Part shown: one piece after another, positions 33,267 through 42,277 of the stretch
Layout of the letters: every line of letters begins with the position of its first letter
Numbering within the stretch: position 1 is the first letter of the stretch
Assembly (NCBI GenBank): GCA_902626605.1
Contig: CACOFZ010000013.1
Span: 1 to 47,639 of the forward strand
Origin: an uncultured PS1 clade bacterium
GTDB taxonomy: Bacteria; Pseudomonadota; Alphaproteobacteria; MED-G09
DNA length: 47,639 nucleotides
Reading direction: 5' to 3'
Notes under the pieces: model-generated
What the model was told of the DNA's origin: nothing
What the model saw: the letters and a program-made list of their open reading frames with translations, nothing else
Databases searched by the model: none
Program-made: the position numbers and the translations under genes

Positions 33267-34826
33267 ATGATTAATATTGGGTTGATTACCGCTAAACAAG
33301 CAAAGCTTAGGCCAAATTCATGGGCCGTTTTTGATCAAACATCAAATAAAAGAATAACTTTTCTGGAACTTGACGAGCTTGTAAAAAAAATTGCTAATGG
33401 TCTTTTAAGCCTTGGTTTAAAGAAGGGAGATAGAGTTTCTATACTCTCTCAAAATACAATTGAATTTTTAGCGCTTTTTTTTGCATGTGGAAGAGTAGGG
33501 TTAGTTGCACATGCTTTAAATTGGAGATTAGGCTCAGATGAGCTGACGCAAATTATAGAAAATGGTCAACCTAAAGTTATTATTACACAGGGGCAATTTT
33601 CAGAAATTGCTAGAGATCTTCAAGGAAAAATAAATTTTATCGATCACTGGCTTGAGTATGGTTCTGATAGTAATTCTTCCTTTGATATTTTAATTGATGA
33701 AGCCTCATCCAATGAACCAATAGTGCCCAAAATTATTGGTGACAACGATCCTTTTTTTATTTTATATACTGGAGGAACTACAGGAATATCAAAAGGCGCT
33801 CTTCATACTCATAAATCAGCATATTTTGGCATGTTAAATCAAACTGTAGCTGAAAGAATTGTTCCTTCAGATGTATACATGCTTACTGGCCAAATGTTTC
33901 ATATACCTGTTTTATTGGCAATGAATTACACCTCTCATGGTTGTCCAATAGTTTTGATGAATTTTGATGCAGAACTTGCTCTAAACCTGATTCAAGAGGA
34001 AAAGGTATCAGGATTTCTTGGAATTACTACAATGTTAAATTGGATGTTAGCGGTAGAAGGTTTTGATAATTATGATTTATCTAGTTTACGATGCGTTCAA
34101 TACGGTGGTGGTCCAATGCCTACTCGAGTAATAGAAGAAGTCCTTCAAAAATTACCTGGAGGAATTATCCAGGGTTACGGTCAAACTGAGGGTACAACTA
34201 TGACATTTTTATCTCAAGAAGATCATGTTAATGCTATTAATGGTATTAACCCAGAAAGGTTAAAATCATGCGGAAGAGCAGGTTATGTAACCTCGGTTTT
34301 GGTTGTTGACCCTGATGGTAAACCTGTTCCTAATGATAATAAAACTCCTGGTGAAATAATTGTTAAATCTGATGCAAATATGTCTGGGTACTACCGGCAA
34401 AAAGATTTAACCGATAAGTGCATTAAAGATGGTTGGATGTGGACCGGTGATATTGCTACATGGGATGATGAAGAGTATATCTTTATAAAAGATAGGGCTA
34501 AAGACATGATTATTTCTGGTGGTGAAAATATATACTCTGTTCAAGTAGAGGAGGCTGTTTCCAAGCATGAAGCTGTTCTTGAAAGTGCAGTTTTTGGAAT
34601 ACCCGATGATGAATGGGGTGAGTCTGTTATGGCATATGTAGTTTTAAAACCAGGAATGAATGCCACTGAAAAAGATATCATTGATACAGCAAAAGAAAAT
34701 CTTGCTTCATATCAAAAACCTAAGACTGTAAAATTTATCGATGCTCTTCCAAAAGCTCCAACTGGAAAAATTCTTAAAAGAGAATTAAGAGATCCGTATT
34801 GGAAAGATCAGGATAATAAAATATAA
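33267..34826 (+). CDS. Acyl-CoA synthetase / AMP-dependent CoA ligase
   Basis: A 519-residue ANL-family ligase with LYTGGTTGISKGALHTH, GYGQTEGTTMTF, GWMWTGDIATWDD, DRAKDMIISGGENIY and the catalytic TGKILKRELRDPYW at the C terminus. ATG 33267 is used, behind AGGG; a TTG eight codons upstream is less likely. It closely resembles the ligase at 15391 in its last 100 residues, including the RDPYW or RAPYW end, so the two may be paralogs with related acids as substrates. Its end is 12 bases from the convergent E2 gene. Confidence 0.93.
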   Translation: MINIGLITAKQAKLRPNSWAVFDQTSNKRITFLELDELVKKIANGLLSLGLKKGDRVSILSQNTIEFLALFFACGRVGLVAHALNWRLGSDELTQIIENGQPKVIITQGQFSEIARDLQGKINFIDHWLEYGSDSNSSFDILIDEASSNEPIVPKIIGDNDPFFILYTGGTTGISKGALHTHKSAYFGMLNQTVAERIVPSDVYMLTGQMFHIPVLLAMNYTSHGCPIVLMNFDAELALNLIQEEKVSGFLGITTMLNWMLAVEGFDNYDLSSLRCVQYGGGPMPTRVIEEVLQKLPGGIIQGYGQTEGTTMTFLSQEDHVNAINGINPERLKSCGRAGYVTSVLVVDPDGKPVPNDNKTPGEIIVKSDANMSGYYRQKDLTDKCIKDGWMWTGDIATWDDEEYIFIKDRAKDMIISGGENIYSVQVEEAVSKHEAVLESAVFGIPDDEWGESVMAYVVLKPGMNATEKDIIDTAKENLASYQKPKTVKFIDALPKAPTGKILKRELRDPYWKDQDNKI

Positions 34827-34838
34827 AAGCTGACTAAA

Positions 34839-36113
34839 TTATATACCTTCAGTAGTTTTAACTACCTCTGATAATGTTTGTAAAAAACGAGCTCCAACAG
34901 CGCCATCAATTGCTCTATGGTCGCATGACATAGTTACAGAAATTATTTTATTAAATACTGGCTTTCCGTCATTTTCATCAACTCTTGTTTGCAAGCCACC
35001 AACGGCAAGAATTGCACATTGAGGAGGATTAATTACAGCTGTAAAATCTTTAATTCCGAGCATTCCCAAATTAGATATTGAAAATGTACCTCCTTGGTAA
35101 TCCGCTGGCATTAATTTATTATTATGAGCAAGATCAGATAATCTTTTCATCTCAGAAGAAATTTCTTGCACTGATATATTTCCAGCATTTTTTATAATTG
35201 GTGTGATTAAACCTGCATCTGTTGCAACTGCTACAGATATATCTGCATTTTCGAATTGAAGAATTGCGTTATCAGTCCAATTAATATTTATTTCTGGATG
35301 TTTTTTAAGAGCTGTCGCAACACATTTAATAATTAAATCATTTACCGAAATTTTTTCAGATGCATCTTTGTTAAGCGTAACTCTTTTATCCATTAAAGAA
35401 TTAACTTCCAAATCTACATTTAAATAGAAATGTGGAGCGGTATTTTTAGAGCTTACTAATCTTTCAGCAATTACTTTTCTCATTGATGTATGTTCAATGG
35501 ATTTTGAAGGATTATCAGAAGGACCTGCATCGGTTACTCCTTCATCTTTATATGCAGCAAGTTTTGCTGGATCAGCTGCCTGTTCAACATCTTGTACTGA
35601 TATTCTACCTCTTCTTCCTGAAGGAGTAATTGAAGAAACGTCAACATCAAGTTCAAGAGCTACTTCCCATGCTTTTGGAGAAATATTAACATCTTCTGGC
35701 GGAGATGAAGGTAACTCATTATTAGAAGACGAGGCTGTATTATTACTTGTTTCTGCAGCGGGAGCAGGAGATTCTGACTCGGAAGAACTTGCGCTTTCTG
35801 GTTTAAAGGATGTGTCAGGAGCTACATAGGAGTTTATGAATTCATCGATTTCTTCTTCACTTGTATCGTCTGTGGCAAATATTCCTAAAAGAGCGCCAAC
35901 AGCATAAGTTCCATCAGCTTCAACAACTTTTTTACGAAGGGTGCTATCAATTTCTGCCTCAACTTCATTTGAAATTTTATCAGTTTCAATAACAACTAAA
36001 GGATCACCCTTTGAAAATGATGTTCCTTCCTCAATTAACCATTCAGTTAATTTACCCTCATCCATCTCTATGCCCCATTTGGGCATAATAAGAGGTTCAA
36101 TCTTTTTACTCAT
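34839..36113 (-). CDS. Dihydrolipoamide acyltransferase (E2)
   Basis: A 424-residue E2. A single lipoyl domain (about 4-80) carries the lipoylated lysine K46 in ETDKISNE. An Ala/Ser/Pro-rich linker, a peripheral subunit-binding domain (ISPKAWEVALELDVD through SGRRGRISVQDVEQA, about 155-195) and the catalytic domain with DHRAIDGAVG (H399, D403) follow. ATG 36113 follows an AGGA site, and an in-frame start twelve codons upstream would overlap the E1 beta gene. It is third in the operon E1 alpha-E1 beta-E2; no E3 gene is present in the window. It transfers an acyl group to CoA. The E1 pair at 24605 has no E2 of its own nearby and might share this one. Confidence 0.93.
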   Translation of the reverse strand: MSKKIEPLIMPKWGIEMDEGKLTEWLIEEGTSFSKGDPLVVIETDKISNEVEAEIDSTLRKKVVEADGTYAVGALLGIFATDDTSEEEIDEFINSYVAPDTSFKPESASSSESESPAPAAETSNNTASSSNNELPSSPPEDVNISPKAWEVALELDVDVSSITPSGRRGRISVQDVEQAADPAKLAAYKDEGVTDAGPSDNPSKSIEHTSMRKVIAERLVSSKNTAPHFYLNVDLEVNSLMDKRVTLNKDASEKISVNDLIIKCVATALKKHPEININWTDNAILQFENADISVAVATDAGLITPIIKNAGNISVQEISSEMKRLSDLAHNNKLMPADYQGGTFSISNLGMLGIKDFTAVINPPQCAILAVGGLQTRVDENDGKPVFNKIISVTMSCDHRAIDGAVGARFLQTLSEVVKTTEGI

Positions 36114-36123
36114 TTTTAAATTC

Positions 36124-37134
36124 CTAACTAAAGTTAACTGTTTGCTCAATCACTGATTTAATTTTTACAGGTGAAGGAAGAAAAGCCGTTTCAAGTTCTT
36201 TAGCAAAAGGTACTGGTGAATGAGGGCCAGTAACAGTTTTAATTGGAGCTTTTAGTGATGAAAATACTTCACTTGCAGCTAAAGCAGCTACATCTGCAGC
36301 AAAAGAACACCTAGGTGGAGTTTCATCAACAACAATTAATCTTCCAGTTTTCTCAACACTATCCAGTATGGCATCTTCATCGAGTGGACTAGTTGTTCTT
36401 GGATCAATAATATCACAACTTATTCCATCTGCAGACATAGCTTTAGCTGCATCCTCGCAGAATGAAACCATCCTTCCTGTAGCAACAAGAGTGCAGTCCT
36501 CTCCTTCAGATACTATTCTAGCTTTTCCAAAGGGTACTAAATAATCACCTTCAGGTACATCACCCTGGAGACCATATAAAGTTTTATGTTCAAAAAATAT
36601 TACTGGATCATCATCTCTAATAGCAGTAGTCAACAAACCTTTAGCGTCTGCTGCAGTTGAGGGCATTGCAACTTTTAAACCTGGAATAGCAGTTACCATA
36701 GGATGTGGTGATTGGCTATGTTGAGATGCTGCTTGCATACCCGCACCATAAGTCGTCCTAAGTACCATTGGACACGTTGCTTTACCGCCAAACATATATC
36801 TAAATTTTGCAGCTTGATTCATTAGCTGGTCCATACAAAGACCAATAAAATCTGAAAACATAATTTCTGCAACTGGTCTTTTACCTGCCAAAGCAGCTCC
36901 TGCAGCCGTACCAGCTATACCAGCCTCTGAGATTGGCATGTCAATAACTCTCTCGGCTCCGAACTTACCAAATAAGCCTCCGGTTACTCCAAAAACTCCT
37001 CCGATTGCCTCTGGTCCACCTGCACTACCAGTTCCGCCTACAACATCTTCACCCATAACAATTACATTTTCGTCATTAGCCATTTCTTGATGAAGTGTTT
37101 CTGTTAAAGCTTCTCTATAACTCATTTTAGCCAT
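36124..37134 (-). CDS. TPP-dependent dehydrogenase E1 beta subunit, copy 2
   Basis: A 336-residue E1 beta subunit with VMGEDVVGG, ERVIDMPISEAGI, IRDDDPVIFFEHKTLYG and IDPRTTSPLD. It lies between E1 alpha (12-base gap) and E2 (10-base gap). By eye about half of its residues match the beta subunit at 25580, so the window holds two ancient paralogous pairs rather than a recent duplication. It has more Ala and Gly than copy 1. Together with E1 alpha it decarboxylates a 2-oxoacid or cleaves acetoin-like diketones. Confidence 0.93.
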   Translation of the reverse strand: MAKMSYREALTETLHQEMANDENVIVMGEDVVGGTGSAGGPEAIGGVFGVTGGLFGKFGAERVIDMPISEAGIAGTAAGAALAGKRPVAEIMFSDFIGLCMDQLMNQAAKFRYMFGGKATCPMVLRTTYGAGMQAASQHSQSPHPMVTAIPGLKVAMPSTAADAKGLLTTAIRDDDPVIFFEHKTLYGLQGDVPEGDYLVPFGKARIVSEGEDCTLVATGRMVSFCEDAAKAMSADGISCDIIDPRTTSPLDEDAILDSVEKTGRLIVVDETPPRCSFAADVAALAASEVFSSLKAPIKTVTGPHSPVPFAKELETAFLPSPVKIKSVIEQTVNFS

Positions 37135-37146
37135 TATTTATTCTCC

Positions 37147-38115
37147 TTAATATGAGACGTAAACGTCTGTAGTAACTTCTTCTGGTGATGGTACTGGTGC
37201 AGCAGCAGCTTCTTCAGCTGATGTTTCAATTAAACTAATAACCTCACTATCGATTTTATTTAAATCCTCTTCACTTAATAGACCAGCTTCAGTAACTTTC
37301 GATCGGAATATTTTAACACAATCATTATTTTCTCTGTCATTTTTAACTTCATCTGGTCCACGATAATTTTGCGGATCACCCTCAAAGTGGCCATAAAATC
37401 TGGTCGTTTCAAATTCGACTGCGCATGGACCTTTACCCTCTCTGCACATCTCAATTAATTCTTTCATAACTTCATGAACTTCAAAAAAATCAAAACCATC
37501 TGCTTTAACAGTATGTATTCCAAACCCTTCAACTCGACTAGCAATACTCTCTGAAGCAATAACATATGAAGCACCAGTATGTTCTGAGTATCTGTTGTTT
37601 TCATAAACATAAATGCTTGGAAGATTCAATATTGCTGCGATATTCATAGACTCAAAAACAGGTCCTTGATTACAAGATCCATCTCCACCAAAAGATAGAG
37701 CAACTCCTCCTTTACCATCAAGTTTTGCAGCCAATGCGGCTCCTGTTGCAAGAGGAGGACCTCCACCAACGATGCCGTTTGCTCCAAGCATTCCAACATC
37801 CATATCCGCTACATGCATGGAACCACCTTTACCTTTACATAAACCATCAGCACGGCCATAAAGCTCTTTCATCATTCCTTTGACATCACAACCTTTTGCA
37901 ATGCAATGACCATGTCCTCTATGGGTAGATGTTATATAGTCAGTATCTCTTAAATTTTCGCAGACACCAACCGCTATTGCCTCTTGGCCACCATACAAGT
38001 GAGTAAAGCCTCCAATAGTACCCTTAGCTATTTCTCTATGGAGATGATCTTCAAATTCTCTAATTGTTTTCATTTGACGGTAAGCTTGTTCGAGTTCTTC
38101 TCTTGCTAATTGCAT
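37147..38115 (-). CDS. TPP-dependent dehydrogenase E1 alpha subunit, copy 2
   Basis: A 322-residue E1 alpha subunit. The TPP motif runs from GDGSCNQG to YENN, with THRGHGHCIAKG and CKGKGGSMHVADMDVGMLG as in copy 1. A strong AAGGGG site precedes the ATG. It heads the E1 alpha-E1 beta-E2 operon, the layout of acetoin dehydrogenase-like or pyruvate dehydrogenase-like complexes. Upstream, a 105-base AT-rich spacer separates it from the ThuA-like gene on the same strand, so it may have its own promoter there, although I see no clear one. Confidence 0.93.
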   Translation of the reverse strand: MQLAREELEQAYRQMKTIREFEDHLHREIAKGTIGGFTHLYGGQEAIAVGVCENLRDTDYITSTHRGHGHCIAKGCDVKGMMKELYGRADGLCKGKGGSMHVADMDVGMLGANGIVGGGPPLATGAALAAKLDGKGGVALSFGGDGSCNQGPVFESMNIAAILNLPSIYVYENNRYSEHTGASYVIASESIASRVEGFGIHTVKADGFDFFEVHEVMKELIEMCREGKGPCAVEFETTRFYGHFEGDPQNYRGPDEVKNDRENNDCVKIFRSKVTEAGLLSEEDLNKIDSEVISLIETSAEEAAAAPVPSPEEVTTDVYVSY

Positions 38116-38220
38116 TTATAGTCCCCTTCTTTAAAATCTTAAATTTGAGATATGAATTAAAATGTTTTTTTCTCTTACTTTCAATCAAAAAATTAAAATT
38201 TTAAAAAATAAATTTAGTTT

Positions 38221-39087
38221 TTAATTTTTTAATTGTTTTGTTTCCTTTACTACCCAATTAATAGACCTTTTTAATAACAATCTAACATTTTTATTTTCGT
38301 ATGATTTAACGCCATCCCCAAATTGCAGATATGTTATCGCACTTTTTTTATATGATTTTGTCCACCCAACTATATTACTTCCATCAGGATGATCCCATCC
38401 CTCGTTGGAATTTAATTTTCCATTTAAAGCATTTGTTGCAGAATAAAAATTATCTCTTACAAAAGTATAATTACTCTTAAGGATTGGATTTATATCATCT
38501 TCAAAAACATGTGAGAGGTATAATTCATCTTCAATTTCAAAATCATTTATTCCTTTTGTAATTGGGTGCTCACTTACTGAGGAAACTCTATAGTTAACAA
38601 AATGTCGATAACCAGAATCAGGAGATTTTTTTCCTTTAATGTTTCCAGTTTTATATAAAAATTTTCCACCTATAATATTACTATATTCATCCCACATAGG
38701 CCAACCAGCTATAGAGTGATGAAGAAAAACACAACCCTTACCCTCACTTAAACGCTCTAAAAAATCATCTTTATATTCTTGGGGTGGTCTAATAAAAAAT
38801 TTTGAGTCATCTTCTATCTCATCAAAATTAAGCCCCGGCATATCATAAAATAAAATGGCATCAAATTTTTTTAAATTTTCCTTTTTAAAGAAACTTTGAG
38901 CTGCTGGATGTTCAATGTGGCTCCAGTCAAAACCTAGAGAATCTATCATATTAAAAAAATTATCTCTTTCGAAAGGGTGTCCTCTAGTAACCACTAAAAG
39001 ATTATTTGTATCATTTTTGAAGAAGGTTTGGTTGCCAGGCTTTCTTCCATCTTCAAGCTCTTTATGAATATCTAACGGTTCGGACAT
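38221..39087 (-). CDS. ThuA-like domain protein, copy 1
   Basis: A 288-residue protein of the ThuA (trehalose-utilisation) class I glutamine-amidotransferase-like fold. Visible parts are LLVVTRGHPFERDNF, FDAILFYDMPG, GKGCVFLHHSIAGWPMWDEY, HPITKGINDFEIEDELYL and the closing YLQFGDG. ThuA proteins are implicated in oxidation or isomerisation of sugars and glycosides such as 3-keto-glucosides, but biochemical roles are mostly open. The gene overlaps the Zn-alcohol dehydrogenase gene by 16 bases. A second ThuA gene lies on the opposite arm at 43488, which makes the pair a distinctive feature of the locus. No signal peptide is seen, so it is probably cytoplasmic. Confidence 0.82.
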   Translation of the reverse strand: MSEPLDIHKELEDGRKPGNQTFFKNDTNNLLVVTRGHPFERDNFFNMIDSLGFDWSHIEHPAAQSFFKKENLKKFDAILFYDMPGLNFDEIEDDSKFFIRPPQEYKDDFLERLSEGKGCVFLHHSIAGWPMWDEYSNIIGGKFLYKTGNIKGKKSPDSGYRHFVNYRVSSVSEHPITKGINDFEIEDELYLSHVFEDDINPILKSNYTFVRDNFYSATNALNGKLNSNEGWDHPDGSNIVGWTKSYKKSAITYLQFGDGVKSYENKNVRLLLKRSINWVVKETKQLKN

Positions 39088-40112
39088 ATCATTACTTTAC
39101 ATTGATCTTTTGCTGTTTTTAGGGACTCAAAAGTTTCAGGTAACGTATCAAATCCAATTTGATTTGTAATCATTTTTGAAGGATCAATCCTTCCTTGTTC
39201 CATCATATCAATCGTAAATTGGAAATCATCTTTAAGGTAAGCAATTGCAAATTTAAGTGTAAGCTCTTTCATCGTGCCCATGAAAGGCATAAAAGTATCA
39301 GGTTTATCGCAAACACCAATTAAAATTATTTCTGAAAAGGGAGCGGCTATCTCCATGCAATTTTGAATGACATTAGGAGAACCTACACACTCATATATAA
39401 TATCAGGTGAACCCCCTGTTTCTTTATTATAGATTGCAACTAATTCTTCAGTAGGGGTTTTACCATCTATAATAAGAGTTGCTCCCATTTCTTCTGCCAT
39501 TTTCTTTCTTTCTTCTGAGATTTCTGTAACAACTATATGTCTTGCACCAAAAAATCTTAACCATTGAATTGTTGCTAATCCAATTGGACCGGCTCCTATC
39601 ACAAGAGTTCTATGACATTGTTTAAATTTTGATATCCTTACTCCATGCAAACCAACAGCAAGAGGTTCTACCAATGAAGCAAAATTCCAATTTACCCCTT
39701 TAGGTACTTTTAAACTCTCAGGTAATCCAATTCTAACAAATTCTGCATAGCCGCCTTGTACTTCGGGGCTCATGCCAATTGATTGCATGCTAGTTTCACA
39801 AAAAAAGGGGTTACCGTTAACACAGGGCTTACACCTTCCGCATGAAATAAAAGGTAGTGATACAGCTGGGTCTCCAATTTTCCAAGATGATTTTAAATTT
39901 TTACCAATTTCGACGACTTCACCACTAAACTCATGGCCAAAGATTGTACCTTTAGGAGGTTCCATAGATCCACCATCACTAGCATGTAGATCTGTTCCAC
40001 ATATACCGCATTGTTTTACTTTCATGATCATTTCGTTGTCACCACATATTGGATCACTTACATTCTCAATTGATAGAGGTTTTCCCGGTGTATGGAATAC
40101 TGCAGCTTTCAT
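39072..40112 (-). CDS. Zinc-dependent alcohol dehydrogenase (MDR family)
   Basis: A 346-residue MDR enzyme with catalytic zinc residues in CGICGTDLHAS and GHEFSGEV. The structural zinc loop CGRCKPCVNGNPFFC has all four cysteines, and the coenzyme loop is GAGPIGLATI. The class includes threonine, sorbitol and (R,R)-butanediol dehydrogenases. It should oxidise a secondary alcohol with NAD(P). It is second in a minus-strand arm (VOC-ADH-ThuA), 20 bases after the VOC gene and overlapping ThuA. Co-occurrence with ThuA recalls sugar/cyclitol oxidation, but this is inference. Confidence 0.93.
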   Translation of the reverse strand: MKAAVFHTPGKPLSIENVSDPICGDNEMIMKVKQCGICGTDLHASDGGSMEPPKGTIFGHEFSGEVVEIGKNLKSSWKIGDPAVSLPFISCGRCKPCVNGNPFFCETSMQSIGMSPEVQGGYAEFVRIGLPESLKVPKGVNWNFASLVEPLAVGLHGVRISKFKQCHRTLVIGAGPIGLATIQWLRFFGARHIVVTEISEERKKMAEEMGATLIIDGKTPTEELVAIYNKETGGSPDIIYECVGSPNVIQNCMEIAAPFSEIILIGVCDKPDTFMPFMGTMKELTLKFAIAYLKDDFQFTIDMMEQGRIDPSKMITNQIGFDTLPETFESLKTAKDQCKVMICPNR

Positions 40113-40132
40113 AATCTACTCCTAATTAAATT

Positions 40133-40669
40133 TTAGAGTCTCACCTCACCAAGATTCATTACTTGGGTTTTTTTATCCCAAGTTTTTGAAGCTTCTTGCA
40201 TGATATTAAAAAAACCAAGTCCCGCCTCAGATAGTTGAGCTATTTCAAGGATAGGGCCTTCTTTATCTTTAGAATCTAAATATGCAAATTTTCCATCATC
40301 TTGAGTCTTCCCACCTTGAAGGTTTATATACCCTTGAGATTCAAGAATACGGATATCATTTTCTATATCATTTGTTAATGTACATAGGTGATGAAGAGAA
40401 CCTTTTTCATTATTTACATATTCGTTATATATTGATGGAGTATCACAATGCTGATTAACTAATTCTATTTGCATGTTCCCTGTATACGCAATAGCAACTG
40501 AGAAATCTAACTCAGTAGATTTATCCATATAATAAACTTCTTTTACATTTAAGTGTTCTAATTTAAAAAAAGGTCCAATGTTCATTTTTTTTGTCCAAAA
40601 ATTTATTGGCTCATCGAAGTCTTTAACTACAAATGCCATTTGCATCATAGGCCCAAATTTTTTTTCCAT
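40133..40669 (-). CDS. VOC-family protein
   Basis: A 178-residue glyoxalase-like protein with MQMAFVVKDFDEPINFW at the start of module one, LHHLCTLTNDIENDI at the start of module two, and LEIAQLSE with the expected metal Glu near the end. ATG 40669 is used, with GGAGGGA upstream; a TTG five codons earlier is rejected. It is the first gene of the minus-strand arm facing the Rieske operon across a spacer of about 217 bases, so both arms are likely co-regulated. Metal-dependent isomerase, lyase or dioxygenase function is possible. Confidence 0.85.
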   Translation of the reverse strand: MEKKFGPMMQMAFVVKDFDEPINFWTKKMNIGPFFKLEHLNVKEVYYMDKSTELDFSVAIAYTGNMQIELVNQHCDTPSIYNEYVNNEKGSLHHLCTLTNDIENDIRILESQGYINLQGGKTQDDGKFAYLDSKDKEGPILEIAQLSEAGLGFFNIMQEASKTWDKKTQVMNLGEVRL

Positions 40670-40822
40670 TAAAATTCCCTCCAAATATTTTGATAATTAT
40701 TCAATCCTTTAGATGTTCAATCGTCAAGATACAAATTAATGATGATAGCAGAAACATTAGCTTTACTTTTTAATTTGAATTTTTTAAATTCTTTTTTTTA
40801 AAATATTATACAAATAAGTATT

Positions 40823-40852
40823 TTTTAAGTTATATTATAATTTTAAGTTATA
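40823..40852. repeat. Two 12-bp direct repeats in the divergent promoter region
   Basis: TTTTAAGTTATA occurs perfectly at 40823-40834 and 40841-40852, with an 18-base period, 35 bases before the ATG of the Rieske oxygenase. A TATAAT hexamer lies at 40836-40841 between and touching the copies. The arrangement could be a tandem operator over the core promoter. Low sequence complexity makes a chance origin possible. Confidence 0.4.
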
Positions 40853-40886
40853 AGATAAAATGTATTATTAATTTTTGGAGGAATTT

Positions 40887-42251
40887 ATGGCTTTAACAAG
40901 ATATGCTCAACCTGGTACGCTTGGTGATAAAGCGCCTGAGCCGAATTTAAATTATGAGCGGATTCCTAAAGAGAGATATATATCAAAAGAATTTATGAAG
41001 CTCGAATGGGACCACATGTGGACTAAAATTTGGCTTAGAGGAGGACTATCTCAAGACCTTCCAGAACCTAATAGTTATATAACTACCGAGATTGGTAACT
41101 GGTCAATAGTTATGATTAGGGCTGAAGATGGAAAAGTTAGAGCTTTTTATAATGTCTGTAAACATAGAGGCAATACTTTAGCGCAATCAAAAAGAGGCGT
41201 TCTTAATGAAGGAACTTTTAAATGTGGATACCATCGCTGGCAATACAATGCTATGGGAAAATTAGTTGAGGCACCAGATCCAGAAACATTTCCGCAGGGA
41301 CTTTGCGACCCTTCTCTTCATTTAGATGAGTTACCTTGTGAAGAGTGGAATGGTTGGGTAATGTATTCTCTAAATCCTGATGTTAAACCCCTTAAAGAAT
41401 GGCTTGGTCCTATGGACGAACATTTAGGTGCTTATAATTTTGATAAAATGAAAATTATCATGGATATGACTGTTGAATGGAATTGTAATTGGAAAGCATC
41501 AGTTGATGCTTTCAACGAGACATATCATGTTTGGGCTACTCATCCTCAACTAATGGATTGGTTAGATGATGTTAACGTTCAAATAGATTTATATGATATT
41601 CACAATAGATACCTCGTTCCTTTTGGTGTTCCAAGTCCAAGACCACATATTGATCAAAAAGAAATTGGTCCTAATTTAAAAATTTATATGGAACAAAATG
41701 GTTTAGACCCAGAGACCTATAAGGGAAATGCTCAAGAAGTTAGGCGAGACATACAACTTGCCCAAAGACAAAGAGCAGAAGAAGAGGGTTTTGATTTTTC
41801 AAAACTTAATGATGATCAGCTATCTGATGACTATCATTACACTGTATTTCCAAACGTAACATTAAATACTCATGCAACAAATTATATGATGTTTACACAA
41901 AGACCTCATCCTGAAGATCCAAATAAAATGTTCTATGACCTCCAAATGTTTACTTTGCCAAATGATACTAATAATAAGCGTACCAAAGATGCAGCTAAAC
42001 GCGAAGGTAATGAACCAATGGATACTTACATCCGACCAGAACACATATATATCAAAGATGGAGACGAACACACACTTGGTGAAGTTCTTGATCAAGATGC
42101 TCACAATCTTCCTTATGTTCAAAAAGGAATGAATAATCCTTCATACAAAGGACTATGGTGTGGAAAACAAGAACGTAGAATAATTCACTTTCATCAAGTA
42201 TTAGACCGTTTGATTATGGAAGGTGGCGGCCAGGTTCCAAATTACGAATAG
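40887..42251 (+). CDS. Rieske non-heme iron oxygenase, alpha-type subunit
   Basis: A 454-residue oxygenase. The Rieske ligands are C91-x-H93 and C113-x2-H116; the iron ligands are in DAFNETYHVWATHP (H214 and H219, with D207 and E211). The residue after the last Rieske histidine is Arg (YHRW) where Gly is nearly universal (YHGW). A GGAGGAA site precedes ATG 40887. The next gene is a Rieske ferredoxin, so electrons probably flow reductase, ferredoxin, oxygenase; no reductase or beta subunit is present. It is distinct from the 403-residue oxygenase at 22374. It likely hydroxylates or demethylates a ring or a C-O/C-N bond of an unknown compound. Confidence 0.94.
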   Translation: MALTRYAQPGTLGDKAPEPNLNYERIPKERYISKEFMKLEWDHMWTKIWLRGGLSQDLPEPNSYITTEIGNWSIVMIRAEDGKVRAFYNVCKHRGNTLAQSKRGVLNEGTFKCGYHRWQYNAMGKLVEAPDPETFPQGLCDPSLHLDELPCEEWNGWVMYSLNPDVKPLKEWLGPMDEHLGAYNFDKMKIIMDMTVEWNCNWKASVDAFNETYHVWATHPQLMDWLDDVNVQIDLYDIHNRYLVPFGVPSPRPHIDQKEIGPNLKIYMEQNGLDPETYKGNAQEVRRDIQLAQRQRAEEEGFDFSKLNDDQLSDDYHYTVFPNVTLNTHATNYMMFTQRPHPEDPNKMFYDLQMFTLPNDTNNKRTKDAAKREGNEPMDTYIRPEHIYIKDGDEHTLGEVLDQDAHNLPYVQKGMNNPSYKGLWCGKQERRIIHFHQVLDRLIMEGGGQVPNYE

Positions 42252-42277
42252 TATTATTTAGTAAAAGATCATTAATT

